DNA from: Deinococcus rhizophilus
Lineage (GTDB): Bacteria > Deinococcota > Deinococci > Deinococcales > Deinococcaceae
Direction of reading: 5' to 3'
Assembly: GCF_030271215.1 (NCBI RefSeq)
Contig: NZ_JASNGB010000101.1
Coordinates: 549-10,785, forward strand
DNA length: 10,237 nt
Part shown: piece after piece, positions 1 through 10,237 of the stretch
Layout: the number at the start of each line of letters is the position of its first letter
Numbering within the stretch: position 1 is the stretch's first letter
The notes under the pieces: model-generated
The model's input: only the letters and a program-made list of their open reading frames with translations
Database searches by the model: none
Told to the model about the DNA's origin: nothing
Position numbers and translations under genes: made by a program

Positions 1-65
1 GCATCCTGCGGGCGGAGACGGCCCCGGTGGCGCTGCTGGGGGCGATCGTGGCGACCGGGGTGTAG
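1..65 (+). CDS. 3' end of an unidentified protein (partial)
   Basis: An open frame enters from the left edge (first full codon at position 3) and ends at TAG 63-65. Only about 20 residues are visible. The tail is hydrophobic and rich in Ala, Val and Gly after a charged start (LRAET then [14 protein letters not shown]), which could be a last membrane helix or a buried strand. Third codon positions are almost all G or C, as in the real genes of the window, which supports coding in this frame. The fragment is too short to assign a family. Its stop lies 40 bases before the next start codon, with a separate -10-like box between, so the next gene probably has its own promoter. Confidence 0.5.
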   Translation, partial: ILRAETAPVALLGAIVATGV

Positions 66-93
66 GCGGGGCGTGCCCCTCACCGCCCCTCCT

Positions 94-99
94 TACAAT
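94..99 (+). promoter_or_regulatory. -10 box TACAAT of a leaderless promoter
   Basis: TACAAT ends 6 bases before the ATG at 106. This fits the TANNNT box placed just upstream of start codons in leaderless Deinococcus genes, so transcription would begin at or next to the A of the ATG. No Shine-Dalgarno sequence lies in front of this ATG, and no -35 match is seen at the usual distance. Confidence 0.6.
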
Positions 100-105
100 G
101 CCCCC

Positions 106-483
106 ATGTCCCCTCGACGCTTCCTGCTGCCGCTGCTGCTGCTCACGCCGCTGCTCCCGGGCTGCCGCTACAACTTCGTGCCGCTGATTCCGCCCACGGT
201 GGAGGTCGAGCTGCCCACCCGCGTCACCCAGGCCAGCCTGCGCCGGGTGGGACAGGAGCTGGAACTGCGGGCGCGGGTGGAGGGCCGCTTCGAGCCGGGC
301 TACCTGGAGGCCGTGTGGTTCGACGGCTCGCGCGAACTCGGGCGCGACAGCGTGTACCTCGACGCCGCGCAGCGCGAGGCCCGCTTCACCCTGGCCGCCC
401 CTGCCCAGGGCGCCTACCGCGCCGCGCTGAGCTTCGGCGGCACCGTGCTGCGGCAGGTCGAGCTGTACGAGGTCCGGCCATGA
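106..483 (+). CDS. Small putative lipoprotein, function unknown
   Basis: The protein has 125 residues. The N-terminus is a clear export signal: SPRR, then a run of Leu/Pro (about 6-18), then LLPGC with Cys20 as the likely lipidated residue. Pro at -2 makes the lipobox atypical, so plain secretion or anchoring by an uncleaved helix remains possible. The mature part (about 21-125) has alternating hydrophobic and charged residues ([28 protein letters not shown]), suggesting a small beta-sandwich domain outside the cytoplasmic membrane. I do not recognise the family. The start at 106 is chosen over the in-frame ATG at 73 because it begins the signal peptide directly and sits 6 bases after a TACAAT box. 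The stop codon overlaps the next gene's ATG (ATGA, 480-483), so the two genes are probably co-transcribed and translationally coupled. Confidence 0.75.
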   Translation: MSPRRFLLPLLLLTPLLPGCRYNFVPLIPPTVEVELPTRVTQASLRRVGQELELRARVEGRFEPGYLEAVWFDGSRELGRDSVYLDAAQREARFTLAAPAQGAYRAALSFGGTVLRQVELYEVRP

Positions 484-893
484 CCGCTCCCCGCAAAGGC
501 GTGGTGGAGTGGACGCGCGGCACGCTGGACCGCTGGGTCTGGCGCGGCGGCGAGGTCGTGCCCCTCCGCCAGGAACCCTGGGCCGCCCCGGTGAACTATG
601 GCTGCCTCCCCGGCCTCCTCAATCCCGCCGACGGCAGCGACGTGGACGCGGTGTGGCTGGGCGAGCCGCTGGCAGTGGGCACCCGCCCCAGCGCTCCGCC
701 CGCCGGACTGCTGCACCTCGCGGACGGCGACCACAAGGTCGTCTTCGGGAATCTGGAGGAGCACCACGGCGGCGACCTGCTCGCGCTGCTGGCGTGGTTC
801 GGTCCGGAGCGGGAGGCGCGGTTGCTGGGGCCGGAAGACGCCGAAGCGTGGCTGGCAGAGCTGGAGAACCAGAAAACAGCCCCAGGCACGTGA
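480..893 (+). CDS. Short, diverged inorganic pyrophosphatase-like protein
   Basis: The protein has 137 residues and is cytoplasmic, with no signal or membrane segment. It resembles family I inorganic pyrophosphatase: VNYGCLPG (38-45) matches the NYG segment after the first strands, DGSDVDAV (51-58) matches the signature usually reading DGDPLDVL, and DGDHKVV (82-88) matches the later metal- and phosphate-binding Asp/Lys segment. Classic bacterial enzymes are about 170-180 residues, so this one is short. The second Asp of the signature is replaced by Ser (Ser53), and the usual Lys/Glu pair of the N-terminal strands is not obvious. It may hydrolyse pyrophosphate weakly, use another phosphate substrate, or be non-catalytic. 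It starts inside the stop of the lipoprotein gene; a GAGG 8 bases upstream is a weak ribosome site. Its last codons also form the sodA terminator. Confidence 0.65.
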   Translation: MTAPRKGVVEWTRGTLDRWVWRGGEVVPLRQEPWAAPVNYGCLPGLLNPADGSDVDAVWLGEPLAVGTRPSAPPAGLLHLADGDHKVVFGNLEEHHGGDLLALLAWFGPEREARLLGPEDAEAWLAELENQKTAPGT

Positions 894-903
894 CCTGGGG
901 CTG
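871..903 (-). terminator. Intrinsic terminator of sodA, inside the 3' end of the pyrophosphatase-like gene
   Basis: A perfect 10-bp stem pairs 894-903 with 877-886 (CAGCCCCAGG against CCTGGGGCTG), with a 7-base loop. Read on the minus strand it is followed by TTTTCT, the expected U-tract. It lies 15 bases beyond the sodA stop. On the plus strand the same bases encode the last residues and stop of the pyrophosphatase-like protein (stop TGA 891-893 lies in the loop), and no T-tract follows in that direction. Confidence 0.85.
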
Positions 904-918
904 CCGGGAGGGGGAGGC

Positions 919-1548
<630 letters not shown>

Positions 1549-1554
1549 GTGGTG

Positions 1555-1561
1555 CTCCTTT
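1555..1561 (-). promoter_or_regulatory. Ribosome binding site of sodA
   Basis: AAAGGAG on the minus strand, with 6 bases between the AGGAG core and the ATG at 1548. It decides the start against the upstream in-frame ATG at 1593. sodA is therefore translated from a leadered mRNA, unlike several neighbours. Confidence 0.85.
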
Positions 1562-1614
1562 CGGGCCGGGACCCCCCCGCCCACGGTGGGCATGGGGGTG
1601 CGGCATCGGCCCTC

Positions 1615-1620
1615 ATCTTA
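1615..1620 (-). promoter_or_regulatory. Candidate -10 box TAAGAT for sodA
   Basis: TAAGAT fits the Deinococcus TANNNT pattern and would give a 5' leader of about 55-60 bases. No good -35 match lies 16-18 bases upstream. Between box and gene lies a 13-base near-palindrome, GCCCACGGTGGGC (1579-1591); just upstream of the box is CCCGCCTCCGGGCGGG (1628-1643). Either could be an operator or simply GC-rich pairing; I recognise neither. Confidence 0.35.
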
Positions 1621-1669
1621 GCCGCGCCCCGCCTCCGGGCGGGCTTAAGCGAAAGTTCAGACCGCCAGC

Positions 1670-1698
1670 AAAAACCCCCTCCCAGGCGCGGGAAGGGG
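1670..1698 (-). terminator. Intrinsic terminator of the TPR protein gene
   Basis: On the minus strand CCCCTTCCCG pairs with TGGGAGGGGG (10 bp including two G-T pairs) around a 4-base CGCC loop, followed directly by TTTTTG. It begins 20 bases after the TPR gene's stop and separates that gene from sodA, so the two same-strand genes are probably separate transcription units. Confidence 0.8.
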
Positions 1699-1717
1699 CT
1701 GTGGGGAGGGGGGGTGG

Positions 1718-2902
<1,185 letters not shown>

Positions 2903-2909
2903 TCAGAAA

Positions 2910-2914
2910 CCTCC
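2910..2914 (-). promoter_or_regulatory. Ribosome binding site of the TPR gene
   Basis: GGAGG on the minus strand, 7 bases before the GTG start at 2902. This ideal spacing supports the non-ATG start. Confidence 0.8.
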
Positions 2915-2921
2915 ATTGGTG

Positions 2922-2950
2922 AGGCTAACACTGGCCCGGTGGGGGTGCAA
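2922..2950 (-). promoter_or_regulatory. Candidate promoter of the TPR gene
   Basis: On the minus strand, TTGCAC (2950-2945) is separated by 17 bases from TAGCCT (2927-2922), with TG one base before the -10 box (TGTTAGCCT). Transcription would start around 2915, only a few bases before the GGAGG ribosome site, giving a very short leader. Each hexamer matches only partly. A second box, TATGCT (2992-2987), lies further upstream without a -35 partner. Confidence 0.45.
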
Positions 2951-3250
2951 GCCGGAGTCGGGTGCTCGGCAGGGCCGCATCCGACCAGCATAGGGCGACC
3001 CGTCAGAAGCGGGGTGAAGTCCGTGTGAGAGGGGAAAATCGGGCTTGCAGGCGGCAGAGGCATCGGCCCCGGCAGCCTAGGAGGGCCGGGTGACGGGCAC
3101 CTGACGCCCCCCCCAGCGCGGCCCCGGAGCATTTGCCACAGGCCGCGTGCTGTTCTGACCCTCTGCCCCCCCGTGGGACTCGCAGAGTTGCTTGCAGAGA
3201 GGGCCTCGCGAAAGCTGGGGAGAATGGGGGGAGCCTTTCGCCCGACCCTC

Positions 3251-3256
3251 TACACT
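3251..3256 (+). promoter_or_regulatory. -10 box TACACT of a leaderless coaE promoter
   Basis: TACACT ends 6 bases before the ATG at 3263, the same geometry as TACAAT before the lipoprotein gene (both are followed by a C-rich spacer). No ribosome binding site is present. This supports 3263 as the coaE start and a leaderless mRNA. Confidence 0.6.
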
Positions 3257-3262
3257 GCCCCC

Positions 3263-3931
3263 ATGCCCGCTTCCTCCCCTGCCCCGCCGCAGACCCACCC
3301 GCGCCGACTGGGCCTGACCGGCAGCATCGGCGCGGGCAAAAGCACGGTGGCCGCCCTGCTCCGGCAGCGCGGCCTGACGGTGCTGGACGCCGACGAGGTC
3401 GCCCGCGAGGTGACCCGCGACCCGGCAGTCCTGGCCGAGATCGGGGCCGAGTTTCCCGGCGTGGTGCAGGGCGGCGAACTGGACCGCGCAGAGTTGGCGG
3501 CGCGTGTGTTCGGGGACCCGGCGCAGCTGGCAGTCCTGAACGCGGTCACCCACCCGCGCGTGCGGGCGCGGATGCTGGCGCTGGAGCGGGAAGCGGCACA
3601 GCGGGGCGAGCATTGGACCGTGCAGGACGTACCCCTGCTCTTTGAAGGCGGGCTGGAAAAGCAGATGGACGCCGTGTTGGTGGTGGACGCCCCGCTGGAG
3701 ACCCGTATCTCGCGCGTGACCGCCCGCTCCGGCCTGAGCCGTGGGGAGGTGCTGGCGCGGGACGCCCGGCAGATGCCCGCCGAGGAGAAGCGGCGTCGGG
3801 CGACCGTCGTGCTGGACAACGGCGGCGACCCCGCCGCGTTGGAAGCGCAGGTGGACAGGGCACTGGGGGCGCTGGGCATACAGCTTCAAACGGCCAGCGG
3901 CCAGCAGGAGAAAAGCCCCAGCGGGGGCTGA
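3263..3931 (+). CDS. coaE: Dephospho-CoA kinase
   Basis: The 222-residue protein catalyses the last step of coenzyme A synthesis: ATP-dependent phosphorylation of the 3'-hydroxyl of dephospho-CoA, in the cytoplasm. It has the P-loop GSIGAGKS (20-27, Lys26), the LDADE segment (41-45) that contacts the substrate, the family marker DVPLLFE (122-128), an arginine-containing lid region around 154-170, and LDNGGD (184-189). Length is slightly above the usual 200-210 because of a 12-residue Pro/Ser-rich N-terminus and a hydrophilic tail after about 208. A GTG at 3173 could extend the frame, but the extra codons have poor third-position GC and the TACACT box points to ATG 3263. It diverges from the TPR gene and converges on pyrG; its last codons double as the pyrG terminator. 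Confidence 0.95.
   Translation: MPASSPAPPQTHPRRLGLTGSIGAGKSTVAALLRQRGLTVLDADEVAREVTRDPAVLAEIGAEFPGVVQGGELDRAELAARVFGDPAQLAVLNAVTHPRVRARMLALEREAAQRGEHWTVQDVPLLFEGGLEKQMDAVLVVDAPLETRISRVTARSGLSRGEVLARDARQMPAEEKRRRATVVLDNGGDPAALEAQVDRALGALGIQLQTASGQQEKSPSGG
3908..3929 (-). terminator. Intrinsic terminator of pyrG, inside the 3' end of coaE
   Basis: On the minus strand AGCCCC (3929-3924) pairs with GGGGCT (3919-3914) around a 4-base loop, followed by TTTCTCC. It lies about 47 bases beyond the pyrG stop. On the plus strand these bases encode the last coaE residues, and no T-run follows. The layout repeats that of the sodA terminator. Confidence 0.7.
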
Positions 3932-3940
3932 GGCTCTCTC

Positions 3941-3958
3941 TTCTGTGCTTTCTGTGCT
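3941..3958 (+). repeat. Two tandem copies of a 9-base TTCTGTGCT repeat
   Basis: TTCTGTGCT occurs twice head to tail (3941-3949, 3950-3958) in a pyrimidine-rich stretch of the 44-base spacer between the coaE and pyrG stops. It is probably low-complexity 3'-untranslated sequence; no function is evident. Confidence 0.6.
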
Positions 3959-3975
3959 TCCGTCCTTCTGTCGGC

Positions 3976-5637
<1,662 letters not shown>

Positions 5638-5690
5638 GCTTGACCGCGAGCGCCTGACCCCCGAATCCGGCGGTGCTGTGGGGGCCACAA

Positions 5691-5717
5691 AGAAAAACCG
5701 GGGCGCTCGGCCTCCGG
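5691..5717 (-). terminator. Hairpin with U-tract between recD2 and pyrG
   Basis: On the minus strand CCGG-A-GGC pairs with GCC-CCGG (7 bp with one bulged A, loop CGAGC), followed by TTTTTCTTT. It lies about 40 bases past the recD2 stop and is most simply the recD2 terminator. Because a -10-like box ends only about 7 bases before the stem, it could also sit at the extreme 5' end of the pyrG leader and act on pyrG expression. Confidence 0.7.
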
Positions 5718-5723
5718 GGTTTG

Positions 5724-5732
5724 AGGATAGCA
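5724..5732 (-). promoter_or_regulatory. Candidate extended -10 promoter for pyrG (TGCTATCCT)
   Basis: TGCTATCCT on the minus strand is an extended -10 element. Transcription would begin around 5717, giving a pyrG leader of about 80 bases that opens with the CCGG hairpin. No -35 match is seen upstream. No other TANNNT box lies between the hairpin and the pyrG ATG, so this is the best available promoter if pyrG is not read from recD2. Confidence 0.5.
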
Positions 5733-5756
5733 CGTCCGGGGCGCGGCTTCCCTGCC

Positions 5757-7868
<2,112 letters not shown>

Positions 7869-7875
7869 GGGGCAG

Positions 7876-7881
7876 AGGATA
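7876..7881 (-). promoter_or_regulatory. -10 box TATCCT of a leaderless recD2 promoter
   Basis: On the minus strand TATCCT ends 7 bases before the recD2 ATG at 7868 (spacer CTGCCCC). There is no ribosome binding site. The geometry matches the lipoprotein gene, coaE and sbcD, indicating a leaderless mRNA. Confidence 0.6.
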
Positions 7882-7901
7882 GCGCGGCCCGCCCGGTTCT
7901 G

Positions 7902-8097
7902 TTGGGGGCAGAATCCGGGGCGAGGGGCGCGGCGCACGCTCCCGGCACGCTGCGGCCGGGCGAGGCGAACCTGCGGTTGGCGGACCGGATCGGGGGGCGG
8001 GTGGGGGCGACCGGCCTGCTGCCGGGCTTTCCGGAACGGCGGGAGGTGGAGCCCCAGCGTGACGAGCAGAGCCGCGCCGAGGCCGCCCCCATGCTAA
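7902..8097 (+). other. Coding-like stretch between recD2 and sbcD, possible gene remnant
   Basis: In the plus-strand frame whose codons start at positions divisible by 3, about 7945-8094 shows the position bias of real genes here: nearly every third position is G or C, while second positions are mixed. The conceptual peptide looks ordinary (for example PGEANLRLADRIGGRVGATG and FPERREVEPQRDEQS). However, the frame has no ATG before 8091 and no ribosome site; only a TTG at 7902 or an internal GTG near 8000 could start it. It runs out of frame into sbcD and stops at 8192. I do not recognise the sequence. It may be a decayed gene fragment, an overlooked small gene or compositional chance. Confidence 0.3.
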
Positions 8098-8100
8098 ATT
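8092..8100 (+). promoter_or_regulatory. Extended -10 box TGCTAAATT of a leaderless sbcD promoter
   Basis: TAAATT (8095-8100), preceded by TG one base upstream, ends 7 bases before the sbcD ATG. It is the most AT-rich spot in the spacer. No ribosome binding site is present, so sbcD is probably leaderless. Confidence 0.65.
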
Positions 8101-8107
8101 TTCCGTC

Positions 8108-9295
8108 ATGCGCGTACTTCACACCGCCGATTTCCATGCCGGGCGGAATCTGCGCGGCTTTGACCGGACGCCCGAGATTCAGCAGGCCCTGACCGAGATC
8201 GCGGGGCTGGCCCGCAGCGAGCGGGCCGACGCGGTGCTGGTGTCGGGCGACCTCTTCGACACAGTGAACCCCTCGGCCGAGGCGGAGGCGGCGGTCTTCG
8301 ACTTCTTCCTGCGGCTGCGCGACGCGAATATCCCGGCGGTCGCCATCGCGGGGAACCACGACAGCGCGGCGCGGCTGCACAGCGTCGCCGGACTGCTGGG
8401 GTGGGTGGGCGTGCAACTCGTGGCGCAGCCCACCGCCAATCCCCTCGACATGATCCGCACCGTGGAGACGCGCGGCGGCGAGACGCTGACGGTGGGGGCG
8501 CTGCCCTTTCTGTCCGAGCGGCGGCTGGTCAAGGCAGCCGACGTGCTGGGCGGCGACGTGGGCGCGTGGCGGCAGAAGTACCGCGAGGGCATGGGCTTTT
8601 TTCTGCGGCGGCTGGCGGAAGGCTTCCAGCCGGGGAGCGTCAACATGCTGATGGCCCACGCCACGATGGACGGCGCGGTCCCCAGCGGCTCCGAGCGCAC
8701 CATGCAGTTTGACCTGCTCAATGCTTACACCCTCTCGCCACTGCAACTTCCGGCGGCGGCGCAGTACGTGGCGCTGGGGCACGTCCACAAACCGCAGCAG
8801 AGTTCGGAGATGCCCGTGGCGCACTACCCCGGCTCGGTGGTTCAGCTCGACTTCGGGGAGGGCGGGGAGAAGAAGCAGGTCAACCTGGTGGAGGTGGAGC
8901 CGGGGCGCCCCGCCCGGGTCATCCCGGTCCCGCTCGCCAGCGGACGCGAACTGCGGACCCTGCGGGTCACGCTGGACAACGTGGACGCGCGGCTGGCCTC
9001 GCTGGAGGGCTTTCCCGGCCTGGTCAAGGTGGTCGTGCGGGCGCCCTCGGGCACCGCGCTGCCGGGCCTCAAGGACCGGGTGCTGCGGCGGCTGCCCAAC
9101 ACGCTGGCGGTCGAACTCGACGCCGTGCAGGAAGACCTTGCCCTGCCCGAGCGGCGGCGCGAGGGGCTGAGCCTGCTCGACCTCTACGAGCGCTTCCATC
9201 AGGAGCGCCGGGGCGAGTTGCCGGGTGACCTGCGGGGCGCCTTCCGCGAGGCGGACGAGGCCGCGCGGGGCGAGGAAGAAGGGGTGGTCGCGTGA
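8108..9295 (+). CDS. sbcD: SbcD nuclease subunit (Mre11 family)
   Basis: The 395-residue protein is the Mn-dependent nuclease of the SbcCD complex, the bacterial counterpart of Mre11-Rad50. The complex opens DNA hairpins and trims blocked or broken ends. All phosphoesterase motifs are present in order: DFH (Asp8, His10), SGD (Asp48), GNHDS (Asn83, His84), MAHATMDG (His184), and GHVH (His225, His227). The capping region (about 280-345) and the C-terminal SbcC-binding helical part (about 350-385) follow; length is normal for the family (about 380-410). The end is acidic (EADEAARGEEEG). The ATG at 8108 starts the conserved MRVLHTADFHAG and lies 7 bases after TAAATT. It is divergent from recD2 and followed by sbcC, its obligate partner. 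Confidence 0.97.
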   Translation: MRVLHTADFHAGRNLRGFDRTPEIQQALTEIAGLARSERADAVLVSGDLFDTVNPSAEAEAAVFDFFLRLRDANIPAVAIAGNHDSAARLHSVAGLLGWVGVQLVAQPTANPLDMIRTVETRGGETLTVGALPFLSERRLVKAADVLGGDVGAWRQKYREGMGFFLRRLAEGFQPGSVNMLMAHATMDGAVPSGSERTMQFDLLNAYTLSPLQLPAAAQYVALGHVHKPQQSSEMPVAHYPGSVVQLDFGEGGEKKQVNLVEVEPGRPARVIPVPLASGRELRTLRVTLDNVDARLASLEGFPGLVKVVVRAPSGTALPGLKDRVLRRLPNTLAVELDAVQEDLALPERRREGLSLLDLYERFHQERRGELPGDLRGAFREADEAARGEEEGVVA

Positions 9296-9358
9296 GCCGG
9301 ATTCCGCTCCATTCCGAACCCTCCAGAACACCACCGGATGGTCCTCCACTGCGCGGAA

Positions 9359-9400
9359 CCCGGCCCCTCTCCTTCTCCCTTCGGTCGGGGAAGAGCCGGG
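9359..9400. repeat. Imperfect inverted repeat in the sbcD-sbcC spacer
   Basis: CCCGGC (9359-9364) and GCCGGG (9395-9400) form a 6-bp outer stem around a pyrimidine-rich left side (CCCTCTCCTTCTCCC) and a purine-rich right side (GGGGAAGAG), which can pair imperfectly around TTCGG. No T-tract follows, so it is not a standard terminator. It could affect how much sbcC is made relative to sbcD, or be a dispersed repeat unit. Confidence 0.35.
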
Positions 9401-9419
9401 AACCCCGCCCGCTTTTCCC

Positions 9420-9424
9420 GGAGG
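9420..9424 (+). promoter_or_regulatory. Ribosome binding site of sbcC
   Basis: GGAGG lies 4 bases before the ATG at 9429, slightly closer than ideal. It decides the sbcC start and shows that sbcC is translated from a leadered mRNA, presumably one reading through from sbcD, since no clear -10 box is seen in the 133-base spacer. Confidence 0.7.
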
Positions 9425-9428
9425 TTCT

Positions 9429-10237
9429 ATGAGACCCCTCGCCCTCGAACTCCAGGGCTTCACCGCCTTCCGGCAGCACACCGCGCTGGACTTCTCGGAC
9501 CTCGAACTGTTCGCGCTCGTCGGGCCGACCGGCAGCGGCAAGTCCAGCCTGCTCGACGCGATGACCTTCGCGCTGTACGGCACCACCCCCCGGCTGGGGG
9601 CGACCGGCCTCGACGCGCTGATCTCGCAGGGGGAACGGGGGCTGTCGGTGAGCCTCACCTTCGAGGTCGGGAACGAGACCTACCGGGTCGCCCGCTCCAA
9701 GGGGCGGCGGCAGGCCGAGAACGAGGTGCGGCTGGAGCGCCGCGAGGGGGACCGCTGGGTCAACCTCAGCGACGGCGGGGCGCGGGCGGTGGGCGAGCGC
9801 ATCGCGCGGGTGGTGGGGCTGGACTTCAAGACCTTCGCCCGCAGCGTGCTGCTGCCGCAGGGCGAGTTCTCGCGGCTGCTGCACGGCACGGGGCGCGAAC
9901 GGCAGGCGCTGCTGGGCGAACTGATGGGGCTGGAGCACGTCAAGGCCATGCACGGCTTTGCCGGGGACCGCGCCAAGGGCCTCAAGCACCAGCTCGGCAG
10001 CCTGCACGCCCTGCTGGAGGGTGAATACGCGGGCGTCTCGGTGGAGACGGTCAAGGGACTGCGGGCCGAGCGCGAGGCTGTCAGCGCGGAGGCCGAGCGC
10101 CTCACCGACACCCGCGAGCAGTTGCAGGGGCAGGTGAACCGCCTGCGGGCGCTGGAGGGCGTGTGGCGCGAGCGCGAGGACACCGCCCGGCGGCTGGACG
10201 TGCTGGAGGCCCGCGCGGGTCAGGTGCGAGGGGGGGC
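9429..10237 (+). CDS. sbcC: SbcC ATPase subunit (Rad50-like SMC family), N-terminal part
   Basis: The gene runs off the right edge; the first 269 codons are visible. SbcC is the ATPase that clamps DNA and drives SbcD nuclease activity. The N-terminus shows the Rad50/SbcC order: first strands MRPLALELQGFTAFRQ, Walker A GPTGSGKSS (32-40, Lys38) followed by LLDAMTFALYG (41-51), a basic strand region (YRVARSKGRR, 85-94), and the Q-loop segment SVLLPQGEFSRLL (139-151, Gln144). From about residue 170 the sequence becomes Glu/Arg/Leu-rich and heptad-like, the beginning of the long coiled coil. The zinc hook, second coil, signature motif and Walker B lie outside the window. Full-length members are about 900-1050 residues. 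The start is supported by GGAGG 4 bases upstream. No defect is visible in the part seen. Confidence 0.96.
   Translation, partial: MRPLALELQGFTAFRQHTALDFSDLELFALVGPTGSGKSSLLDAMTFALYGTTPRLGATGLDALISQGERGLSVSLTFEVGNETYRVARSKGRRQAENEVRLERREGDRWVNLSDGGARAVGERIARVVGLDFKTFARSVLLPQGEFSRLLHGTGRERQALLGELMGLEHVKAMHGFAGDRAKGLKHQLGSLHALLEGEYAGVSVETVKGLRAEREAVSAEAERLTDTREQLQGQVNRLRALEGVWREREDTARRLDVLEARAGQVRGG

Larger units (their letters stand above)
2903..3262. other. Divergent intergenic region between the TPR gene and coaE
   Basis: These 360 bases hold no convincing gene. The TPR promoter and ribosome site lie at the left end and the coaE -10 box at the right. The short open frames here have third positions much less GC-rich than the real genes. 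The middle part (about 3010-3240) contains C- and G-runs but no strong inverted repeat, tRNA-like or riboswitch-like structure that I can see. Confidence 0.6.

Noticed and set aside
3173..3262. GTG-started N-terminal extension of coaE
   Set aside because: Third codon positions in the extension are much less GC-rich than in coaE, and the TACACT box 6 bases before ATG 3263 points to a leaderless start there.
7869..7937. Upstream ATG extension of recD2
   Set aside because: It would place the TATCCT box inside the coding region, and the extra residues are Arg/Pro-rich and do not resemble known RecD2 N-termini.
7869..8107. Radiation/desiccation response palindrome of Deinococcus
   Set aside because: I looked for an AT-rich TTATGNNATTNACATAA-like site near recD2, sbcD and the other promoters and found none.

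Overview
The window looks like a piece of a Deinococcus chromosome. The DNA is very GC-rich. The SodA, PyrG and RecD2 proteins closely resemble Deinococcus proteins as I remember them. Several genes have a TANNNT -10 box only 6-7 bases before the start codon, the layout of the leaderless transcripts known to be common in this genus. No searches were run, so the species is not determined.

Layout. At 1-65 is the 3' tip of an unidentified gene. From 106 to 893 runs a two-gene plus-strand unit: a small putative lipoprotein, overlapping by ATGA a short diverged pyrophosphatase-fold protein. This unit converges on sodA (Mn superoxide dismutase, minus strand, 919-1548). Upstream of sodA, also on the minus strand, is a secreted TPR-repeat protein (1718-2902). 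A 360-bp divergent intergenic region separates it from coaE (dephospho-CoA kinase, plus strand, 3263-3931). coaE converges on pyrG (CTP synthase, minus strand, 3976-5637). Upstream of pyrG on the same strand is recD2 (SF1B 5'-3' helicase, 5757-7868). A 239-bp divergent region separates recD2 from sbcD (8108-9295), which is followed by sbcC, cut off by the window edge.

The right half is a DNA-repair block: RecD2 helicase back to back with the SbcD nuclease and SbcC ATPase, which together act on DNA ends and hairpins. The left half combines oxidative-stress defence (SodA), cofactor synthesis (CoaE) and nucleotide synthesis (PyrG) with envelope proteins. I see no mobile element, CRISPR array, RNA gene or phage remnant. 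Gene content is core rather than accessory.

The less ordinary signals are structural. In both convergent pairs the minus-strand gene's intrinsic terminator is written into the last codons of the opposing gene. The pyrG leader carries a -10-like box immediately followed by a hairpin and U-tract. The recD2-sbcD spacer has the base-position bias of coding DNA although it has no convincing start codon. I did not find strong evidence for a wholly new multi-gene system.
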